Below, in pieces: positions 6,822 through 12,296 of a stretch of DNA of 12,296 bases. The stretch spans positions 1 through 12,296 of the forward strand of contig CALKMQ010000072.1 in NCBI GenBank assembly GCA_938092125.1, given 5' to 3'. A model generated the notes under the pieces. It worked only from the letters and a program-made list of their open reading frames with translations. It made no database searches and had not been told where the DNA came from. Source of the stretch: an uncultured bacterium (GTDB lineage Bacteria > Fidelibacterota > Marinisomatia > Marinisomatales > UBA1611). A program made the translations under genes and the position numbers. Positions within the stretch are counted from its first letter, which is position 1. Each line of letters starts with the position of its first letter.

Positions 6822-7202
6822 ATGAAAACTATAAGAATACTAAGTTCTATTTTCATTGTGTTTACAATTGCGTTTGCTTCAGAGTCAAATACGAAGAAAG
6901 AATCAAGCCACACCACGATTAAGGATAATAATAAACAATCTATGGGTGCTGAGGTAACGCCAGTTGATATCAAATTGATCCAAGAAACTAGAATTAAAAA
7001 AGCTATCAAAGATAAAAAGTATGCTGAGGCAATATATAATGGACAGCTGCAGGAAAAGAGCGCTAGTAAAGCTGATCTCCAGAAAAAAGATGTTATGAGT
7101 ATTTGGGCAAAAGATATTCAATCCAAGCTAACTGTTAAAAATTTAAAAAGAGAAAACGGTAAAAAAGTTATTGAGCTCCCATCATCTCTTAAATCAAATT
7201 AA
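6822..7202 (+). CDS. Small lysine-rich exported protein of unknown function
   Basis: The 126-residue product has a clear Sec signal peptide (MKTIRILSSIFIVFTIAFA, cleavage near residue 19-20). The mature part of about 107 residues is strongly basic: by count about 21 Lys and 2 Arg against about 14 Asp and Glu. It is hydrophilic, without cysteines or membrane segments. Likely helical segments include the stretch around IKLIQETRIKKAIKDKKYAEAIYN. I recognise no family. It has a strong ribosome-binding site and a good upstream promoter. It ends 15 bases before the start of the giant acidic secreted protein, so the two are almost certainly co-transcribed. A role as a partner of that protein, for instance in charge-based binding or a chaperone function, is speculation from position and opposite charge. 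Confidence 0.8.
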   Translation: MKTIRILSSIFIVFTIAFASESNTKKESSHTTIKDNNKQSMGAEVTPVDIKLIQETRIKKAIKDKKYAEAIYNGQLQEKSASKADLQKKDVMSIWAKDIQSKLTVKNLKRENGKKVIELPSSLKSN

Positions 7203-7217
7203 TTAGAGGCTAAAATA

Positions 7218-10200
7218 ATGAATATTAAAAGAAATAATTTTTGGTCGGCAGCGAAAGCAATTGCTGCGACATTGCTTTTTGGGATTTCAATTGGTAATGC
7301 TCAGTTTGACGTTTTCATAACTGAAATAGCAGATCCTAGTAATGCAGCTTCTACTGGTAGATTTGTTGAACTATACAACAGTTCAGATGCCGATATCAAT
7401 CTTGAATTAGGGAATTACGTTTTAAAAAGGTGGACTAATGGTAATGATGTTGTTACTGCTAGTCAAAATATCTCATTATCAGGAATAATCCCTGCAAATG
7501 GGTTTTATATAGTAGGGCGATCTGGATTTGAAGAATTATATGGTTTTTCTCCAAATCAGATTAGCGGTAACGGGCCTGTTGATAGTAATGGTGATGATCA
7601 GATTGGTCTTTTTAAGAGCGATGTTATTGTTGATATTTTTGGCGTACCTGGGGAAGATGGAACAGGAACAGCGCATGATTTTGCAGATGGTAGAGCTGAA
7701 AGAATAGCTACTGTTACTCAAGGTAGTGCTACTTGGGTTGCTACAGATTGGAGTGTAGTCGGTGGAGCCGGAACAGGTGGCGTAGATGCTCCAGCAGGGT
7801 TTGATCCTGGTTCATGGATTGGGCAACCTGTTGAAGGTAACAGCCCTCCAATAGTAAATCTTGGGGGGGATAAATATATTTCTGCTAACGAAGACGGTGA
7901 TATAACAGTAATACTTGATGGCTCCGCAGCATATGATGTAGATAATGACGAATTGTCTTATGTTTGGTCTAAAATCCCCTCTTTAGAAGAAGTGGGCAAT
8001 ATTCCAGTCGTCGAATTAACATATCCAAATGGGACTACAGGCGTTTTCAAATTTCAATTAGCAGTGAGCGACGACGAGTACACTGTTAAAGACACGGTAG
8101 TCTTTAACCTTTTAAATTCTTATGAAGTAACATTTAATGTTGATATGTCAGAAGAAACCGTTGATGATGAGGGTGTTAACATTACTGGCTTAGGAGGTAA
8201 TGCAATACCTATGGTTGATGAAGATTCTGATCAGGTTTATACAGCAATTGTGGATTTATTTGAAGGGGATTATACTTATAACTTTAAAAATGGTTGGGGC
8301 TATGAATCTGGTGATAGTTTAGGTGATTGTGCAGGTGGGCAATATGGAAATGATCGAGGTGTTTTTGTAAATCAAGATATGGTATTAGCTTCAGTATGCT
8401 GGGAATCATGCGGTCCATGTTTTCAAGAACCAGAAGTTCCTTCTACTGTTACATTCACACTTGATGATGGTGCAGATAACACGCTTCCAGAAAATCAAGA
8501 TCATATTACAGAGAGTGTAAAGCTTACTAGAGGCGCGAGCGGTGCTCTTTTTAACATTGCTGTTGAAACCGAATATATGCAAGGCGTTTCTCCTCTAGGA
8601 ACAGTCTGGGCTATAGGACTTACATCTGACAATGCATTGGATAACTTTTCTGCTTATTCTAGTCTGCACGATGCTGTAAACGGTGCACTTAATGGATTCT
8701 CCGAGATTGAAGGTAAAACATTTTCAATGCATATTGCAGGTACAGACAAATATTTTGATATCACATTTAATTCTTGGACAAATGGCGGAGGGGGCCAAGG
8801 TAGTCCTGCAACTCGTGGCTTTAGTTATACTAGAGTTGCTGTTGAGAATAATGAGCCAGAAGAACCAAGTTTCTCGAATTATACACTTATGGTAAAAGAT
8901 GCAGAGTCTTTTGATGCTGGAGGAGAAGCGACATTACCGCCATTAAACGTTGATGGGGAAGGTGTTGTGATAGAAGTTGATTATGACACATCTGGAGATG
9001 ATGTTGGTCCTTACGTTGGTGCCTTAGGTCTGTTTTGGGATGCCAACTTTAGTGGGCAGCTCGATGAAGGTGATATGAACATAGCTGATGAATTATTTAG
9101 CGATGAAGATGGGGAAAACGAAGGCACTCCAAATAGGGAGCATGATGATGAAGGTGGACCTGCTGTAATTATGTTAACAGATAACAGTCCAATGGATGAA
9201 AACGATCAAATTGGAAAAGCCGTAGTCCGTTTAAAGGGTTTCGATTTTATGGCTTTGCAAGGGGCTACTTTCTTTTTTGCTGAACTTAATAAAGATGGTG
9301 AATTAACAGGGACGACGTTCAAAGTTGAACCTTTCAGTAGTTCGAGCACAATTTTCACGGGTGTAGCTTCAAGAAATGTTGATAATACGAACCAGCCAAT
9401 CCAGGGCGTATTTGTTTCTGTTGAAAAAGAGGATATGGGTTCTGATGACATGAGTCCAGATTATGAACCAATGGCAGTCGCTATGGGCCTAACCGGCTCT
9501 AATGGTGTTTATAGTTTAGGTGCTTCTTCTTTAATTGCAGGTGATACTGCAGTTGTAGAAGCAGAAACTGTTCTGGATGAAAGATTGATTGTTCTAATGG
9601 AAGACCAAGAGGGTGTTGCTGGCCACAAAGCAGAGTTTATTACAGTTGAGGGTGAAAATCATATGGCTGATATTTCTGTTGTTAGATCTAATACGTTAGT
9701 TCAAGGCTATGTCACAGATTCACAAAACATGTCTTTTAATGGTAGTCTTCATGTTCAATTTTTCTTAGGGCCTGACGAAAACCCAATCATAATTGAAGAC
9801 CATGTTGAAATTGATGAAGGGGGCATGTTTACTTTTTGGGCAATGAATGGTGCAGAAGTTGAACTGTCTTATTATGGGATGAATGGAAATATTAATAGAA
9901 ACTTCCTCATAGAAGCTGATGATACTATGTTTAGTGATACAATTGACGCGTATGTTTTTAATTATACTCTTGATTTGACTCCGCCAAGCGAAGCAGTGAT
10001 AAGAGGTAGATCATTTTGGGTTTCTTTAGACTCTAGTGGAACTGATATGGACTACAATGATATCCCATTACCTGGTGTTGAGATAAAAATATATAACGAA
10101 AGTGATATGTTTTTTGCGACAACAGATGCAATGGGTGAGTACAGCATAAGTGTTCCGTCTAATCCAATGGTAGGTGTTATTTATTTTGTTAAAACAACAA

Positions 10201-11756
10201 CGATTTTACCTGAGTTAAGAAACGATGCGATTGTTGAAGTTGCGACATATACTGGTACTCAATCTGAAGTTGACTTTGAATTTTTTCCATATATCGAAGA
10301 ATATGTGATTTCAGGTCAAGTTAAAGATGATATTGGGCAGGGCGTTTCTGATGCCGAAGTGAATGTTAGTTCTGTAGATAGTTCAAGTGAAGGTGATCGT
10401 GAACATGAGAATGGATGGTATCATTATACCTACACTGATGCGCAGGGTTATTACGCTATAACCGTTCCAACTGGTATATATGATATGGATGTTATTGCAG
10501 GTGGTTTTCTAACGGCAATGCAATCCGGGGTAGATGCTACTTCAGATATAGTCGTTGATTTTAATTTAACGCCTGTTGGTGATTTTACTGGTTCAGTGCA
10601 GGGGGTTGTCTCTTTCCTGGGTGATTATGCATCTGAAGATCCAGCCTATATTGAAATCTCTAGTGACAATTACGAAGTGTCAACCTATGCAGATCAAGAC
10701 GGGTTTTACTCTGCCCAGTTAATCGACGGCGTTTATGATATTTATGTAAATGCAATGGGATATGATTCCTATTGGAAACCTGAAGCGTTTGAAATCATGG
10801 GGAACACGGTTGTTTTTGATGTGGAACTATTTGCATACGGTTACGCAGATGCGCCTCATATGGTAGACCTGTATGATGTTCCAAATGATCAAGGCTTACA
10901 AATGCGAGCAGTTTGGGATGCAGGAATGCCGGGTGATTATAATTTTTTCACGCAGTTTTCTATTTGGAGAAAAGTAAATAATGCTCCAATTGAACTATGG
11001 GATTACATTGAAACTGTCCCTTGGCATGGAATGGATCCATACGCAGCGGTAGTACCGACATTAGGAGATTCGTCTATGCATGGAATGCATACAAGTACGT
11101 TTATGGTTACGGCACACACTTCAGATGTAAGTTCTTGGTTTGACTCTGAGCCAATAAGTGGATACTCTATTGATAATCTTCATCCTGGTGCTCCAATGAA
11201 CCTGTCATTTTCTTCAAGTCAAAATGAGGTTTCTTTAAGTTGGTCCTCCTCTACAGATGAGGATTTCAGTTATTTCAATATCTATAGACAAGATATGCTT
11301 AGTGTAGAGCCGGCAATGGTCTTCACTTCAATTGATTCCTTTTATATAGATCAAGAGGTGAGTGAATCTGGTTCCTATGAATATTGGGTTACTGCTGTTG
11401 ATCTTTCTGGATTAGAATCTGAAGCTTCTAGCTTTGTATCAGCAGTGCTTTCTGCTGATGAAGAAATGGGTATGCCTGTAAACTTCGCATTGAAGCAGAA
11501 CTATCCTAATCCTTTTAACCCGTCTACACAGATACAATATGCGTTACCAAGTGAGTCTAAAGTCTTAATATCTATTTATGACTTAACAGGCCGTAAGGTA
11601 AAAACGCTTGTGAATGAAGTTCAAAGCGCAGGGCATAGATCTGTGATGTGGAATGCAACAAATGAAATTGGTAGGCCTGTGAGTGCAGGGATGTATATCT
11701 ATTCAATCCAAGCAGGAAACTTTATGCAGAACCGTAAGATGGTATTAATGAAGTAA
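7218..11756 (+). CDS. Large modular secreted/surface protein with lamin-tail, PKD-like, carboxypeptidase-regulatory, FN3 and Por-type sorting domains
   Basis: The 1512-residue acidic protein starts with a Sec signal peptide (1-28, ending GNA). Domains in order: a lamin-tail (LTD) domain (about 29-150, FITEIADPSNA...RFVELYN); a PKD/cadherin-like domain (about 208-300); a 'VTFNVDMS' beta-sandwich resembling starch-binding or CBM modules, ending in a cysteine cluster (302-402); an unnamed module (about 408-545); and an acidic region (about 555-708) with the EF-hand-like loop DANFSGQLDEGD (608-619). Five carboxypeptidase-regulatory-like repeats begin near 714, 828, 927, 1029 and 1125. Two FN3-like domains follow (about 1215-1320 and 1322-1415). 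The C-terminal sorting domain (1422-1512) has QNYPNPFNPST, a FlgD-like core and a final RKMVLMK. Such C-termini direct type IX-like secretion and attachment. No catalytic domain is recognised, so adhesion or a matrix role is the likeliest function. AGAGG lies eight bases before the ATG. Confidence 0.9.
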   Translation: MNIKRNNFWSAAKAIAATLLFGISIGNAQFDVFITEIADPSNAASTGRFVELYNSSDADINLELGNYVLKRWTNGNDVVTASQNISLSGIIPANGFYIVGRSGFEELYGFSPNQISGNGPVDSNGDDQIGLFKSDVIVDIFGVPGEDGTGTAHDFADGRAERIATVTQGSATWVATDWSVVGGAGTGGVDAPAGFDPGSWIGQPVEGNSPPIVNLGGDKYISANEDGDITVILDGSAAYDVDNDELSYVWSKIPSLEEVGNIPVVELTYPNGTTGVFKFQLAVSDDEYTVKDTVVFNLLNSYEVTFNVDMSEETVDDEGVNITGLGGNAIPMVDEDSDQVYTAIVDLFEGDYTYNFKNGWGYESGDSLGDCAGGQYGNDRGVFVNQDMVLASVCWESCGPCFQEPEVPSTVTFTLDDGADNTLPENQDHITESVKLTRGASGALFNIAVETEYMQGVSPLGTVWAIGLTSDNALDNFSAYSSLHDAVNGALNGFSEIEGKTFSMHIAGTDKYFDITFNSWTNGGGGQGSPATRGFSYTRVAVENNEPEEPSFSNYTLMVKDAESFDAGGEATLPPLNVDGEGVVIEVDYDTSGDDVGPYVGALGLFWDANFSGQLDEGDMNIADELFSDEDGENEGTPNREHDDEGGPAVIMLTDNSPMDENDQIGKAVVRLKGFDFMALQGATFFFAELNKDGELTGTTFKVEPFSSSSTIFTGVASRNVDNTNQPIQGVFVSVEKEDMGSDDMSPDYEPMAVAMGLTGSNGVYSLGASSLIAGDTAVVEAETVLDERLIVLMEDQEGVAGHKAEFITVEGENHMADISVVRSNTLVQGYVTDSQNMSFNGSLHVQFFLGPDENPIIIEDHVEIDEGGMFTFWAMNGAEVELSYYGMNGNINRNFLIEADDTMFSDTIDAYVFNYTLDLTPPSEAVIRGRSFWVSLDSSGTDMDYNDIPLPGVEIKIYNESDMFFATTDAMGEYSISVPSNPMVGVIYFVKTTTILPELRNDAIVEVATYTGTQSEVDFEFFPYIEEYVISGQVKDDIGQGVSDAEVNVSSVDSSSEGDREHENGWYHYTYTDAQGYYAITVPTGIYDMDVIAGGFLTAMQSGVDATSDIVVDFNLTPVGDFTGSVQGVVSFLGDYASEDPAYIEISSDNYEVSTYADQDGFYSAQLIDGVYDIYVNAMGYDSYWKPEAFEIMGNTVVFDVELFAYGYADAPHMVDLYDVPNDQGLQMRAVWDAGMPGDYNFFTQFSIWRKVNNAPIELWDYIETVPWHGMDPYAAVVPTLGDSSMHGMHTSTFMVTAHTSDVSSWFDSEPISGYSIDNLHPGAPMNLSFSSSQNEVSLSWSSSTDEDFSYFNIYRQDMLSVEPAMVFTSIDSFYIDQEVSESGSYEYWVTAVDLSGLESEASSFVSAVLSADEEMGMPVNFALKQNYPNPFNPSTQIQYALPSESKVLISIYDLTGRKVKTLVNEVQSAGHRSVMWNATNEIGRPVSAGMYIYSIQAGNFMQNRKMVLMK

Positions 11757-11781
11757 TAAAAACGACGTATCGTTTGTTTGG

Positions 11782-11811
11782 AAAAGGGGTTTCGTTTGAA
11801 GCCCCTTTTTT
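11782..11811 (+). terminator. Intrinsic terminator after the large secreted-protein gene
   Basis: AAAAGGGGTTTC (11782-11793) pairs with GAAGCCCCTTTT (11798-11809) around a GTTT loop. This gives a 12-bp stem with a single G-U wobble, and the run of six T residues (11806-11811) begins in the descending arm. It starts 25 bases after the stop codon at 11756 and is the clearest terminator in the window. Confidence 0.9.
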
Positions 11812-11836
11812 ATTTAATTTAGACTAAATAATTATT

Positions 11837-11841
11837 AAGGA
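11837..11841 (+). promoter_or_regulatory. Shine-Dalgarno site of the Ni-SOD gene
   Basis: AAGGA lies six bases before the ATG at 11848. It supports that start, and therefore the inclusion of the signal peptide in the product. Confidence 0.7.
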
Positions 11842-11847
11842 AATTTT

Positions 11848-12296
11848 ATGATTAAAATTACAAAAGTGCTATTTGCCTCGATGCTGTTTGTTTTATCCAC
11901 AAAGGTATATGCTCACTGTCAAGTGCCTTGTGGTATTTATGGAGATGCCGTACGAATCGTACAAATTGAAGAGGACATTACAACCGTACGCAAAGCGATG
12001 AATATGATTAATGATCTTGCAGGAAAGTCCGATGCGCAATCATTAAATCAAATCTCTAGGTGGGTTACAACGAAAGAAGACCATGCTCAAAAAGTTCAAG
12101 AAACAGTATTGAATTATTTCTTAGCCCAACGAGTAAAAGCAAAAGAAAAAGGGACAAAAGAAAGACAAAAATATGTAGACCAAACGCTCACGCTTCACCA
12201 ACTCATTGTTGCTATGATGAAGTGTAAGCAAACGGTAGAGCAGCGTAATTGCAGTACTGCTTATGAGCTACTTGATAAATTCACAAATATATATTT
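11848..12296 (+). CDS. sodN: Exported nickel superoxide dismutase (3' end cut by the window edge)
   Basis: The frame is open for 149 codons to the right edge, so the stop is not seen. The product disproportionates superoxide to oxygen and hydrogen peroxide at a nickel centre. Residues 1-22 are a Sec signal peptide (MIKITK, a hydrophobic core, ending KVYA). The next residues, H23-C24-Q-V-P-C28-G-I-Y31, are the nickel hook HCxxPCGxY of the family, with the ligands His1, Cys2 and Cys6 of the mature enzyme. The rest is helical, with RWVTTKEDHAQKVQETVLNYF and LHQLIVAMMKCK as expected for the four-helix bundle. The visible mature part (127 residues) already exceeds the 117 of the Streptomyces enzyme, so little is missing. 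C126 and C135 are extra cysteines. No sodX maturation protease is visible. It stands just behind the intrinsic terminator, with only 36 bases between the T-run and the ATG. Confidence 0.9.
   Translation, partial: MIKITKVLFASMLFVLSTKVYAHCQVPCGIYGDAVRIVQIEEDITTVRKAMNMINDLAGKSDAQSLNQISRWVTTKEDHAQKVQETVLNYFLAQRVKAKEKGTKERQKYVDQTLTLHQLIVAMMKCKQTVEQRNCSTAYELLDKFTNIY

Noticed and set aside
6809..7121. Minus-strand open frames opposite the small lysine-rich gene
   Set aside because: They overlap a gene with a strong ribosome-binding site, promoter and signal peptide. Their hydrophobic products are the expected mirror of lysine-rich codons.
9357..10860. Carboxypeptidase-regulatory-like segments as a DNA-level tandem repeat
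   Set aside because: The five segments are similar only in domain pattern. The nucleotide and residue sequences are strongly diverged, so this is an old domain array, not a recent repeat.
7218..11756. Metabolic enzyme (for example a glycosidase or peptidase) hidden in the giant protein
   Set aside because: All recognisable parts are non-catalytic beta-rich binding or structural domains, and the carboxypeptidase-regulatory segments lack the peptidase domain.

Overview
The window is an AT-rich, gene-dense stretch that looks chromosomal and comes from a Gram-negative marine bacterium. The large secreted protein ends in a Por/type IX-like sorting domain (NYPNPFNPST, then a FlgD-like fold, ending RKMVLMK). 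It also has modular surface domains, a SusC/RagA-style TonB receptor with a carboxypeptidase-regulatory N-domain, an HmuY-like lipoprotein and a nickel superoxide dismutase gene. Together these fit best with the FCB group, most likely Candidatus Marinimicrobia/Neomarinimicrobiota (SAR406) or a relative. The taxonomic call is an inference from protein style, not from a marker gene.

Minus-strand block (1-6590). Read in the direction of transcription, the genes are a TetR-family regulator (6590-5991), a TonB-dependent receptor with the FRAP/His/NPNL signature of haem receptors (5965-3833), an HmuY-like lipoprotein (3823-3293), a small YbaN/DUF454 inner-membrane protein (3237-2866), a membrane-anchored calcineurin-like metallophosphoesterase (2769-1570), an exported MORN-repeat protein with two CARDB-like domains (1542-337), and the N-terminal part of an exported coiled-coil protein that runs off the left edge (237-1). 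The first three are spaced 25 and 9 bases apart and read as one haem-acquisition operon. The gaps of 55, 96, 27 and 99 bases further down allow either a continuation or separate units.

Divergent control region (6591-6821). This 231-base region holds two unrelated palindromes. One lies just upstream of the TetR start. The other is a perfect 18-bp palindrome whose right arm coincides with the -35 box of a good sigma-70-type promoter for the plus-strand genes.

Plus-strand block (6822-12296). A small, very lysine-rich exported protein of unknown function is followed 15 bases later by a 1512-residue acidic, multidomain secreted or surface protein. A textbook intrinsic terminator follows, and then a nickel superoxide dismutase that is nearly complete at the right edge. 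The SOD carries a Sec-type signal peptide whose predicted cleavage would directly expose the metal-binding His1. This suggests an exported enzyme matured by signal peptidase rather than by a dedicated SodX-type protease. Haem uptake and SOD suggest an iron- and oxidative-stress-aware surface lifestyle, but nothing in the sequence proves the two blocks are co-regulated. No tRNA, rRNA, CRISPR array, insertion sequence or phage gene was seen, and no gene-free stretch exceeds 300 bases.
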